From: Nigrospora sphaerica
Taxonomy: Eukaryota > Ascomycota > Sordariomycetes > Amphisphaeriales > Apiosporaceae
Direction: 5' to 3'
DNA length: 64,000 nt
Assembly (NCBI GenBank): GCA_018287875.1
Contig: JAGVVL010000002.1
Location: 3,100,001-3,164,000 of the forward strand
Under the pieces are notes generated by a model. It did not search any database and was not told the origin of the DNA. It saw nothing but the letters and a program-made list of their open reading frames with translations. Numbering within the stretch: position 1 is the first letter of the stretch; every line of letters starts with the position of its first letter. The translations under genes and the position numbers were made by a program. This document shows positions 34,613 through 45,983 of the stretch, one piece after another.

Positions 34613-35137
34613 TTAGTTCCGCCATAAAACGGCAAACAACGGCAACATGCCCCCGACCAGAGCCAAAACGCTCCTGGCCAAAGTTATGCGCCTCCACCGG
34701 CGGAGCAGCCCGGCGGTCTCGCCGCCGTCGTCGTCGATCAACGGCGTCTTGTCGCTTTCGCGTACCGGCGCGCGCGCCGACGCGGCGGCCTCCCTCGCGA
34801 CGACGCGCGCGAACGGCAGGGTCGCGAACAGGCAGATGGACGCCGCGGCCCAGGGGGCTCGTTCGGCGCCGTCGCGGGCCAGCAGGGCCACCAGCGCCGA
34901 CGAGAGCCCCGCGACGACGGAGAAGGGCACGGCGGCCTTGGCACCGCCGTGGTAGAGCTCGGCCACGGGGACCGGCGGCGGGCCGAGGGCGGAGAAAAGG
35001 GGGCGCGCGATGTGCGACGCTGCGAAGTTGATGCCCGAAAGGAAGAGCGAGGCCGAGATGGCGAGGAGCTTGGCGGCCGGGACGAGGAAGAGGGCGGGAG
35101 GCGCCGCTGCGGTCGCGGGTGCGGTAAGGGTGTTCAT
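34613..35137 (-). CDS. Four-helix membrane protein, DUF1772 (anthrone oxygenase-like) type
   Basis: Single exon, 174 aa. Four hydrophobic helices are visible at about residues 12-38, 63-85, 90-112 and 152-172, with a charged loop (REAAASARAPVRESDKTPLI) before the last. The pattern of a small N-terminal helix with SG-x-x-F, a mid-protein H-G-G-K/A-motif, and a final helix led by LLRRWRRITLARSVLALVGG matches DUF1772 proteins. Some of these are described as anthrone oxygenases in polyketide clusters; others have no known role. The assignment is by architecture, without a diagnostic residue. It converges with the GMC gene, but no polyketide synthase is nearby, so a metabolic cluster is not supported. 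Confidence 0.6.
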   Translation of the reverse strand: MNTLTAPATAAAPPALFLVPAAKLLAISASLFLSGINFAASHIARPLFSALGPPPVPVAELYHGGAKAAVPFSVVAGLSSALVALLARDGAERAPWAAASICLFATLPFARVVAREAAASARAPVRESDKTPLIDDDGGETAGLLRRWRRITLARSVLALVGGMLPLFAVLWRN

Positions 35138-36055
35138 GATGGTCTGCTCGGGGCTGATCCGGTCCGTAGGTGAGGTATTGGCTGGGAGACGGCGGTGGAT
35201 GGTGTCTGGATGAGGGTCTGGTTTGCGAGGAGAAGCAAGTGGGCGGGCGATACTACCAGGCTACTTATTTATATCGATATTTCTTTCGGTAGTTTGATCA
35301 GAGACGGGAAACGGGGGCTGAAAGGGGTTGCCTCGTGGCTCCGAGAGGGCACGGAGGTTTCGGTTCTTGTCTCCGGACCCTCTCGGAGTTGGAAGAGCGC
35401 CAAGGGCCAGTCAGACGGGGCTTTGCTGTGGGCGTGGCGATAGCTTCAGGCCATCTCACCCGATCCTCGTCCTGCGTCATCGTAGCATTACGATGGATTC
35501 GTTTCTTGATTTTCTTGTAGCCGGGCGTTCTTCCTCATCATTCGCTTGTGGAAGAAAGGGGAGATGGCTGCCGACAGAGCAGGTCTTTTTGAAGCTGCAA
35601 GCTACAGAAGTGGTTTTCCTTTTGCTAATCCTATTGTACACGAGGTCAATACGGTATTCCAGTGCCTGGGCGAACTTTTGAGTATGCTGCAATACCTATT
35701 TTCCGGCAAATGGTCATTCTCACCTTCGTCCTCCGAAACATTTGGGATGAAGGCCATGCTATCCATCCCATCAACCATACCATCATGGATGCCTGGTCGC
35801 CAGTGAATACGAGGCGCTGGATCCACTCCGCTAATGGCCATCCTTCAGGCCAGATGGATTACGAACTTTGGACTCGCGAACGCCAAACCCGCTTGGGTTC
35901 TCTTTCAACGTGTACATACTTACACACTCCTCCGTCTCCCATTCTAGCGACCGTGTGGGAACGAAGCACTCTTCTTGCCCGAGGAAGTCTTCCACCACGA
36001 AACCAAATCTATCCATCGTTCGGCTAATGCACCAAGTGTGCCGCGCAATCACGCC
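35138..36055. other. Divergent intergenic region upstream of the BiP-like gene
   Basis: 918 bases between two divergent genes. It presumably holds both promoters. No heat-shock element or unfolded-protein-response element was assigned with confidence. Confidence 0.4.
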
Positions 36056-38616
36056 ATGGTGCTTCGCAACCCCGAAAGGAATCGGGCCGCCTTGTTTATA
36101 TGCTTTTGCGTTTTGGTGATTCTACTACTGCGCAGCTGGGTCAGATCCTCCTCGCTTGACCACGAAGAGTATGGCATAGTTGTCGGCATCGTATGTTGTC
36201 TACGTCTACGAGGGGTCGCATACAGCGCGCGATTCGTCTGACTCGAGTAACTTAGGATCTTGGAGACGTCAGTGGTTGTCGGAGTCGAAGCGCGTAAGCT
36301 GTATATTGACTATCCGGCTTAGGACTGTGCTCGAGTGGCCTATTATGGAAACAGCACGGAGGAGTCTCCAACCATCGTCAAGCTTGAAAACGGCACTTCG
36401 TGTGTGCCGCCCTGCGTCGCATTTACGGACAAAGGCCGTGTACTCGTGGGGCACGGTCCGTGGCTTCTCTTTCTTGTCAACTCCAACCGTCCAGCTTGCT
36501 AATTGTGACCCGTAGAGGCACTACTACACGCCGAAACCGATCCTAAACGAACAATATGCGGCGCCCAAAGGCTGGCGGGCAGGAAAATGCCATCGGTTCA
36601 ATCATTCGTGGAAACCCTCCCATATCGAGTGGGCGAGGGTCGGAATGCCAAACTTTCTGTGATCGTGAACATTAGAGGTAAGGACAAGAGCTATTCGCCC
36701 GAGGAACTGACCGGCATGCTGTTCTCCAAGCTACGAGAGCTTACCGAGGCTCGCCTCGGCAAAAGAATCACCCACGCCGTCGTCAGTGTACCACGCCTTG
36801 ACGACGGCCAGGACGAAGCAGTCAAGGATGCCGGGGCTCGTGGGGGGCTCACAGTGCTGCGGGTCGCCAACTCCTGTACTGCCGCGGCCCTGGGATACGG
36901 CCTGGATGTAGACAGCGATGAAAGGAAGGTCGTCGTATACGACATGGGCCGCGGCAATCTCCGGGTTACCGTTTTGGAGGTAGATGAAGGGGTTTTTGAG
37001 ATACTTCACACAACTTCCGCAAGGCTTAACGAGCGGGCTGCTGTGCCGCGCATTGGAGATCTGCCCCTTGAGGGTGTCATGAAGCCCCTGAAAGATGCGC
37101 TAGGTGAGAACCGCCCAATCCTTCCTCTTTCACTTTCCCTCATCTGGCAAATCAGAGAAAACAGGTCTCACGGCGAGCGATATCAACAACGTAGTATTCA
37201 CGGGCAGCTCAAGCCAGGATCCGAAGGTCAGTGCTTACCCGTACTTGTTCCTACGCCTCATCCCTGCGACTAAGCATTGCCATAGCTGCTTTCCGCCATA
37301 AGGGACTTCTTCAATGGCCAGGAACCTGCTACGGACCTGGGGGACGAGGCCGTGGTTGTGGGAATCGCCAAGCAAGCCGCCCATTTCACTGGGGAGGATT
37401 CGTCATGTTGCGGCTGTGGGAACTGGCAACTCACTCATCTGAGCCTCTCGATTGTGCGTTTAAACGACGGCTTTGAAACCTTGTAAGTAGGCATGGGGTC
37501 TTTGCTGACATGTGGGGACAGGAAACACATGACGGTCTTGCGCGAGTTATCGTCCCCCGCCACTCGATGACACCGCTGAGGAGATCCCATTCGTTCCTGA
37601 CGACGTCGGAAGGGCCCTCCGCCGCGGCTATCAGGATTCACGAGGGGGAGCGAGTATTCGCTCGTGACAACAGGCTCCTCGGAGAGTTGAGAATCGACGA
37701 GGTTCCCTCTGGCGTTCCGATCGAGGTGGTCTTGGAAGTGGACGTGAGCTTTTCCATGCCAACCAGCCGGCCCCGCCAATGTACGCTGTAGATCTAACAA
37801 CTTGAGCCACAGGCCAATTTTAGACTGCACGCCGCAGCGGCAATTCCGGGCGGTACAATGCTCCCCTTCAATAAGACTTAACAGTTTGGGGGGGGGGGGG
37901 GTGAGGGCTGACGTGAATCGGCACTCACTTAGGGATATCCGTGTCATTGAGCAACGTGAGGAAACACTCCCGTCCCAACGCACGTTCTATCGTACTGACC
38001 AGGCTTCGGCCCAGCTTAACCACACGAAAGAGTACACCGAAGATTTCATGGAAAGGGTGGCCATGGAAGCCGAGTAGAACAACCGCATTCCGGGGCCGGG
38101 ACGCAGCGGGACTTGCTGACTCGCGAGTATAGGTCCCTGCGGGACGTCGACCGCGCCGCCGCCGAACCCCTGGACGCGCGACGCGACCTGGACAGTTACA
38201 TTCTGGCGGCGCAGAAACCTGGCGAGGAAGGGATAGGAAGGATCGCGGGCATAGACGGCGCGCCCGGAAGGTGAGAGCACCTGTCGTTGCGGCGGTCCGC
38301 CGGTGCTGCAGCTGCGCATATCGGCCACTGACTCGGCTGTATAGAACCGCCCAAGACGCCGTCCAGGTGGCGCGAGATTGGCTGAGCCACGCTGGCAGCG
38401 CGACCCGGGCGCAAGACTTCTACGACCAGAAGCAGATTTTGGGTCACGCGTAAGTACTTCCTCTGTGCCCCATCTCGTTCGCCGCCGTCGCAACGAGTAA
38501 TGTCTAAAAAATGACTCTCGGGCAGATTCGGTGAGCTTGGCTCGGTCTTCATGTACGAGCAAGTATACAGAGTTGGTGGTCCTGGACAACGTGAAAGCGG
38601 CCATGACGAGTTGTAG
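36056..38616 (+). CDS. Divergent ER-luminal Hsp70 (BiP/Kar2-like) with degenerate ATPase site and HDEL tail
   Basis: Thirteen exons read by hand: 36056-36190, 36256-36267, 36323-36455, 36516-37103, 37165-37226, 37286-37453, 37522-37743, 37813-37852, 37933-37955, 38015-38073, 38133-38270, 38345-38449, 38526-38616. All phases agree, giving 591 aa. Residues 1-30 form a signal peptide (AALFICFCVLVILLL core). The Hsp70 fold is followable throughout: EEYGIVVGIDLG, CVAFTDKGRVLVG, ITHAVVSVP, VKDAGARGGLTVLRV, FFNGQEPATDLGDEAVVVG, HEGERVFARDNRLLGEL, VDRAAAEPLDARRDLDSY. The last four residues are HDEL, the ER retrieval signal. Key ATPase motifs are altered: the phosphate-1 loop DLGTTYS is DLGDDCA, phosphate-2 DLGGGTFD is DMGRGNLR (236-243), and VGGSTRIPK is TGSSSQDPK. 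About 75 residues of nucleotide-binding subdomain IIB are missing after residue 264. It may be a pseudo-chaperone or co-chaperone. Introns 2 and 8 are the least certain. Confidence 0.8.
37888..37901 (+). repeat. Homopolymer of 14 G inside intron 8 of the BiP-like gene
   Basis: The run lies between an in-frame TAA (37880s) and the proposed acceptor at 37932. Placing it in an intron removes both the stop and the homopolymer and restores the Hsp70 frame. Confidence 0.85.
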
Positions 38617-40465
38617 TCATGTGCCAACTGGCGTCTTTTCTTCTTGCTCGCCCAGGGGGTATGGAGGACTCGGGCCCGGCAACTTCGAGGCCTGAAATCC
38701 CCCGGTTTTGCTCTCTCGTTGCAGCGCGCCCTGCATTCTCCGACGGGCCGAGCCGGGTCATGGCGGAGACAATGAACCGGTGGGCAAGGCCTACGTTCAT
38801 GGTATCCTGGATGGAGAGATGCCTGGGGGACCGGTGCGGTTCGTTGAAGTTCTGTGAGGAACTTGGTTGGCGGCATGTAACGGAGTAGCACGCTGGCTTC
38901 AGTTGGATAGAGTATAGTAGGTGGGTTGAGGCGCGCACCGTCGAGGCGGGCCTCCGTTTTGTCTACCACGGTGACATCGCTCTCATGTTCTGGTCACCTG
39001 ACCACCAAGCAGAGACCGGCGCGGCCTCGCGGTCCGCGGAAGCAGAGAGACCTCCACCTGGAGATCCCCGGGCTTACGCAAGATGCGATGTCACACGAGT
39101 AAACATGTTGACGAGTCGTGCCCCTCGTTCGTGCGCACAGCGGCACCACGCAAGCGACGGCAGGGGGTTGCCACGAGCGCACAGACACACGGTCGACCGA
39201 AGGTCCCGTCCGGGACCGGAGAATTAATGGAGGGGCAGGTGGCTTTGCAGGACATGCCGACCGTACCCGGAACGTAGTTCCCGCTACTTCTTGATGATAG
39301 CATCTATCACCTCTCAGGGGGCCGTACCCGTGGCTCCGCGTACAGGAGGACCGCTCACGCCACGAGAGCGCCGTTGGCTACCGCGGAGCAGCCTACGTAA
39401 AATTGGGGGTGGTAGGGGGGGGCGACGCGGGGGTAGTGATAAGTTTGACCGGATCGAGCTGCTCTTCGGGAAAGACGGCGGACCGGTGGACATACACAGA
39501 GTGGCTAATGACCCGTCACACGTAGACTAGATTCTGTGAAGATCCCCGGCTATCGTGCCTACCGGCGGACCGCAACGCGGAGGGGCAGCCTCTACGGCGC
39601 GGGGCTGATTTGCATGATCAACACTGGACCCTATAGTTGAACCGAGCCTCGGATGATATGCTGGGGCCGGACGGAGATTACCAGATTACTTTTTGTTTTA
39701 CCAGACTCGGGAACAAACAGCGGCAGCCCACGGTGTCGGGCACTCCAGGCCAAAAATACGGAACCCGCTTGTTGGTCCGATTGTCTCGCCTTTGGAAGTT
39801 CACGGGATGGTGACAGAAATATCCCGGAAGGGGGCCTGTCCGTCATCGTCGCATCTCGTGGAAAGCGGGCAAAGGTAGGCTCCCGCCGCCCATGACAGAA
39901 GCCCCTCCGCCCTGCTGGTCGGAGAATAGGACGAATAGTTAGGCTGGCGGGGTCTGGAAGGGGTATGTTCTTTTTCCAAGGTTCGGGAAAGGCTCTGTCG
40001 TCTCGTGTGGTGGGGGGGGGGGGACGCGCGCGTGTGTATGTGTGCCGCCGCCTCCTATTAGTCGCTTCGCTTTTGCCGTCGCACTGCCGAGGGTTTCATG
40101 CGGCGGCATTGGGGGGCCCAACCTTGATCCTATGCACGACGCCGCGGCGAGGACCCAGGAACGTGCGCTGCGACGTCCCCGGGAGGGGAGGGGAGGGGGT
40201 GATGACTGAACGACTAGCCGCATCGATCCGCGGTGATGTTACCCCGACACGGCTGCCGGCGGCTCTCACGGCGTACAAGAGAGGCCGTCATGAGGTTCTC
40301 GCGCGGTCCGGGAGCATGGTAACGACTCGCTGACAACCCCCACTTTCCCTCGCACTGATCCGTGGGCTCTCTTCTCGGGACGACCTGGCATGGATGCTGG
40401 AGCATGGAACATGGTGTAGCATGGGGGCGAGGCCGTGCGTACTCCGGCTGCTCCATCGGCGGTGG

Positions 40466-40513
40466 CGATGGATGCGACGGATGCGCTGGATGCGATGGAT
40501 GCGCTGGATGCGC
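40466..40513 (+). repeat. Imperfect GATGC-GCTG tandem repeat
   Basis: Units of gatgcgctg and gatgcgatg alternate about five times. The function is unknown and the repeat is intergenic. Confidence 0.7.
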
Positions 40514-43500
40514 TCGAGGCAAGCCAGGCCGGTGGGCGGCCGGTGTGGTCGAGACGGCTAGGGGTTCCGAAGCCTGTTCGACCAGGAAGGCGAGTATGGA
40601 AGGCCGAGTACACGGCGCATCGTACCCGGGTTCGTCTCATCACGAATCCAGAGAAGGGAAGTTCTTGGGTTGGATTATGTCTTGGCAGCCGAGGCATTAC
40701 ATATGCCCACCAGCAACGGACCGACGCACGGCCGGACAATTTGTCAACAAGGCCTGGGAACGCCGAGGGAGGCTTGGGGTTAATCATTTGTCCCGACACT
40801 GCATGTCACTCTTTCCTCCATGCCCTCCCTCTTCGTCAGAGCCCCTGCCAGCCCGGGGGGGAAGGCGATGGACGCCAATCACTCTTGGTGCCGGTGACCC
40901 GTCACGTACGTACCTACTTACCTACCTACTTCAGTAACCGCCGAGGTGTTGCCCACGATGCTTCTGGGACGGCTTTCTCTTATCTGCTGCAACTAGGCCG
41001 TAACCCCACGGCAATGGCGGCAGTTCAAGATGACCATGGATCCCGGCTTCGCAACCCCAAGCCCGCCGCCCCTGCCGCGCATCATCCGAGACAGGCTGGG
41101 GGGTTTTTCTGGATCAGCGGCGCCGTCCCGTGGTTGGAACCAGCGTGATGAAACGGAAAATATCCAAAGCGACAACGGCTCCGTGAAAGCACCTTGGAAT
41201 GCGGGGTGCAGAACCAGGCAGGTAGCCAACGATCCCAGCATAGCAAAATGCGGCAACCCGTTCTGTAAGTCCGCCCTGTCTCCAGTCGGTATGCCTGTGT
41301 ACCTTGGTTGTGTCTTCGATCGTGTGCGCTCGCATTCGGTAGGTTTAACAAAGGAATGCCGGTCAAGCTTTCTGCTTCTCCCAGCTGTTTCATTTGTAGA
41401 GTTGAACCAAGCCCGCCCAAGGAAGCCCCGTCGACCGCGATAAGCGAGCTGCACCGCAATGGGGATGGATGGGATGAGGAACGATTGCAGCATCTGCCCT
41501 GGATCGAAAAGCCCGCCATACCAAGGTAAGCGACGTAGGCAGGAGGCGACGGCACCATGTACCTACCTACCTTCAGACCATCTTGGCCTCGGTGGTCTTT
41601 TGCGCGAATCCGCCTCGCCATCCTCGGTTACAACGAGGAACTGATGTGCTCCGTTTCTGAACCTTCCCTTGTTGAGGTCCCTTGCTGGGAAATTGAGGAG
41701 CCCCCCCCCCGAATGCCAATGCGTACTAACAGATAGCGGAGGAACGCCTGGTTGGTGCCAGCAGGCCAGCATCACCGTCAAAGCCAATAGAATAGAACCT
41801 AACGTTAGAGCATCGATTGCTGCCCAGGCATGGATGAAGGGATGGATGCCTTGAACCAGGGCTTAACTTAATGTATCGCAGTGATTTTATTTTTGCTGCC
41901 CGTGGCAGAGTGGCGAGCCAGCATCGGCCGCTCTGCAGCAGCGCAGGCGACCAACGCGTTAGGGCCATCTCCTACCGAGGCGATCTGCGCTCCTGCGCTG
42001 GCTGACAGGTAACACGAGGCGCTCAGCCCCCTTTGTTGCGCACCCAAGATAGCTACATCTTTTCCCGGGAGCATATTCAAATTCAGGGCGAGCAGTTGAG
42101 CCCGGCCCGCTGTCGGTGCCTAGCCAGAGTCGTCCGACCGTTCCAATGCCACAAAGGTTTTCGCCTGCATCGGCATCTACCACGGTATACCCCCTAGCCG
42201 CTGCTGAGTGGGCTGGACCAAGCCACGCCAGGCGCCACGACGACCACAGGCGGGAGATGCAACGTGACGGCATTGTGCTGCTGGGCGAGCGGGTGCGGGC
42301 GCGCCCACACACGTCCGAGACGTCCTTACCAAGACGCCGTAAGAGATGCATCGGCCATGCGGGCCAAGCACGCATATCGGGGCGAGGCCACCTGAGGTCA
42401 TGGTGCACGCCCCCTTTCCAGACCAAGAGCTCGACTGGTTGACTACGGTAGTGTTCAGACGCCAATGAGCCCACCGACGATCCGACTGGGCGCACAACCA
42501 CAGGGTGGCCTTGTCGCCCGGCTGCGTAGCCGGAGGGAGCCCTCAATTTTAGGGTGAGACGGACCTGGGATCGGTCTTTTCCCAGATTGCCTATGCCACG
42601 CGCTGTCGTTGCTGCAGCCGCACTCCTCCTTTTCTCCTGCCTCTTCCCGATAAGGACCCTGGACCATACCCCTGGCCACGCGTGCCTTCCGCCGGCGGCC
42701 GGCCATTCACGGAGCGCTCAAGGTTTGCCGCTCCTGCACGCGCGCTGCAGGTCGCCGCGCACAGTTTTGACGGGAAGAGGTCCCAGGCGAAACGGTCGGC
42801 GTCCATCTGCGCAAATCGCGCGATAATGCCGAGTCCGGAAATTATGCGCCGATACGGAAAGCGGGCGTGCTCTCTCTCACCTGCACCACGAGGCGACAGG
42901 CCCAGCCGGGACCGCGCGGGGGGGTGGTTCGCGCGCGTACCTCCGCCTCTCCCCGTTACGGGCCTGGCAGGGCCCCAGGGGGAGATGGGGCGCACAAGCC
43001 ACGGCGAAGTGAGATGGGTCTCTTGCAGGATGAAGAGCGACGCGGCCTGTCGGTCGGATGGGCGGTGCTGGCCGGACGGACCCCCCATGGCCCCCGAGCC
43101 CGCTCCCATGGGCCTATTTCGAGTAGTACTTCGTAGGTGCGCAGTACGGGACCCGTACCCATGCGTGCCATCCATCCCAATAACACCATACTGGAGCCCC
43201 GGCAGAGCAGCAAATGACATCTATGTTTCGAGCACGAGAGCGGCCCCATAGCGGCCGGGGGGGTGGTGCTGGAAAAGAAAGCAACTGGCAGCGCGCGTGT
43301 CCCTGGTCCCCGGTTCCTGACGGCGGGGATTTAAGAGGAGGACTGGATCCAGGTACCTGACATGTACGCTAGCCGACTCCACTCCCTTAGTTAGGGCCCC
43401 AGTTGGTCAGCGGTGCCTGCAGCAGCACGAAACGGGAGGAACGCGAGGGTGTGTGCAAACGGCAAACCGCTCTTATGTAGGTAGGGACTGAATGTCATCG

Positions 43501-45538
43501 ATTGCAGCCAGGGCTAGGCGAAGAACCATGCAATGAGGGTTGCATACTTTCTTTCCAGGGCCTCTCCTGAGACGCCCGTTTTGGTAGCAATCAGGGCTCT
43601 TCTGTTTCGACGCGGCACGGTGACTGGCACTTGGATGGGACCCGACCACGCTGTTGGTAATTACCCCATTCGTATTGGATCGACAGGCAATTAGGTACTG
43701 CCTCCAACCCCATGTACAGCGTGCATAATCAAGTACCCTACTTGCCTCATGTACATACTTATATGCAATTAATCCATCCCCTTTCCAAGGGCAGTACGCG
43801 CTTCCACCCCAGGGAAAAGCGAGACGGATCCTTATTCGTATCGTATTCAGCATAGCTAACTAAAATACACGGCATACAGAAAGTCTACGTAGGACAGAGA
43901 TAGAAGGGGAGGCCATGGGTCTGGGTACATCCTAGGCGCCGGGCCTGGGGGTAGGGGCTTCCGAGCACCCGGGGTCGGGAGACAGGGCGAAATCGGTTCG
44001 TACGACGCATGAACGCGACAGGTGTCGCCGGAGCAGAGGCAGTGGCCTTGCATAAAGACAACCCAAGTTGTCCCCTTCCTCGTGACTGACAGGCAGGGTC
44101 ACACCCGACTACTGACTCGCCCAGTAGTTGCGCTGCCGTACATTGCGACAAGCTCTCCTGCCTGCCTCATTGGTATAGGCCGGGCCTGTGAATGCGTCAG
44201 AGTAGGTAGGAGGAACGTAGGTAGAGCGGTGATCGCCTCTTATCACGGCTAGGAACCTCGGCAGAGAGTCGAGCTGACCAAGAGGCTAGGGATTGAATAA
44301 GTCCAGTCGGTGGGTATACTTGCTTGCGGTTAGTCCTAGTACACTACACACATTAAGTACCTAAGGTACCCCGAGTCGCAAACGGGCCAGGGGCGACTGG
44401 CATGGACGCCGTCCGCTCCATCTCATCGATTCGTGCCCGGCCCTACAACAACAGGTTGGATGGATGGATGGACACTGGACTCCAGCATCACCTGCATCTG
44501 CAGCCCGTACAACTACTTGCAGGATACGTCGGGTCCAGTACGTTTACGAGAGGTACCTTCCGCTAGCGATAGATGTTCAGGCCGGATTGGGAAAGAAGCT
44601 GGGCCCATTTCGACTGTCGGAGACTGAAGCAGCAAATCACACCCGGAAGCAATGCCTTTTCACTCGACCGCTGTCAATTTGGGCGGTGCCTCGACGAGTC
44701 AGAACCTGGCACTGCAAATAACCAAGCTTGCCGTACCCCGAAAGTTTCACCAATCAACACCTCCCCCCAATTGTATCGTCAATCCTCGGGCGCATGCGCC
44801 GTCCCATCCTCCAAACGCGTTTTTCGGGAGATCCCCTTTGCTGCCGTTGTTTGACTGAGTAGACGGCTTGTCCCGAGAGATGGAGAACCCGAGAGCGACA
44901 AGATTAGAGAAAAGAAAGACGGAACGTTCTGACCGTCCATCCCTTCGCTCGACTATCCCACCCGCCTCACTTGTTGCCACCTACTATACGCACCTTTGCC
45001 CGCTACAAGCGATACTCGCAGACCAAGTATCTAGATAGATACTTAGTACATTACCCACCAAGTACATTACCTGGCCTCTGTCGGGTCGACAGGCCGGCCA
45101 GCCTTTACAGAACGCATCACGCGGCGTGTGCTCTCGCGTGTGCTTGTGTGTATCTGTGTGTGCGCCCGCGCGACGCGATCCCAACGACCGTTGGTGTCAT
45201 CCATGCAATGCGCAGCCGTGGCCACCCCTGCCTTGTCCCTTCATCACCATCATCCCTACCCCGTCTCCCTCCCCCGTCCCGTCAGTCTAGAACCTCCCTG
45301 TACTTAGCATAGGCCAAGCAAGTACTTAGTGCCGCCTGGCGCGCCCATGGCTAAAAGTAGCGTTGTAGCCAGGTCGTACCGCGCCCGTGGTTTGGGCCCT
45401 TGGTAGTGCGACTCTCCAACCCTGTCCCGTCCGTCTGTCTGCCCACCTCTACCAAGGTATCTTGTCTCTCTTTTTCGCCAGCCATCCCGTCGTCCAAACC
45501 CGCGCCTGCGACACATGACGGTGACAGCGGCCGACGAC

Positions 45539-45605
45539 GACGCAGCAGCAGCAGCAGCCGCAGCAGGATCCGCAGTGGCAGCAGCAGCAGCAGCAGCAGC
45601 ATCCA
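45539..45605 (+). repeat. CAG-rich trinucleotide tract upstream of the kinesin gene
   Basis: Two CAG runs separated by ccgcaggatccgcagtgg, about 380 bases before the kinesin start. It is open in several frames only because of its composition and is more likely leader than coding. Confidence 0.8.
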
Positions 45606-45983
45606 CAGCCGCCATCGCAGTAGCAAACAGCCCTACCGAACCGAAAGAGGCTTTGCTGACGAGGCATTAACCAAGAAGGCGCCCTGCCTGGGCTTGCGCC
45701 GTCTGCATTCCTTGTCCGCTTCAGCGTTTCGCCTGTTTGCCTTTTTTTTTTCCTTCTTTTGGCCATTGCAACGGCCCTTCGCCGGCGCCCGTTCCAAATA
45801 GCAAATTGCAACACCAACCTCACCAGCGCCTAGTTTCGTCGCCTTCCCCCGCCGTACGCCATCGCCGAAATTCGGTTCTCAGCCATTACCGGCCCCGGCT
45901 AATCCCAACTACCCATCACCCACGATTCCGGCCAGTACTGTTCCCCATCGCCGGCTGTCCTTCAGGCGGCCCACGCCACCGTC

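Larger units (their letters stand above)
38617..45983. other. Longest gene-poor stretch (7.4 kb)
   Basis: No gene could be supported on either strand. It contains a 12-G run (40012-40023), an imperfect GATGC/GCTG repeat (40466-40513), TACC-type words (40906-40930 and 41558-41573), GTAGGTAG words (44203-44224), GGATGGATGG at 44456-44470, and a CAG-rich tract (45539-45605). The last kilobase must include the kinesin promoter and leader. Spliced, divergent genes could still hide here. Confidence 0.35.

Noticed and set aside
37876..37901. In-frame stop and G homopolymer taken as proof that the Hsp70-like locus is a pseudogene
   Set aside because: An intron with acceptable signals removes both, and every downstream exon stays in phase to an HDEL end.
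34613..38616. Idea of a secondary-metabolite cluster made of GMC oxidoreductase, DUF1772 protein and neighbours
   Set aside because: No backbone synthase, transporter or cluster regulator is nearby, and the genes converge or diverge without shared promoters.
38196..38969. 257-codon minus-strand frame behind the BiP-like gene
   Set aside because: Overlaps confirmed Hsp70 exons on the other strand and has no recognisable motif.
45304..45626. Minus-strand Ala- or Leu-rich frames before the kinesin gene
   Set aside because: Produced by the CAG microsatellite read in other frames.
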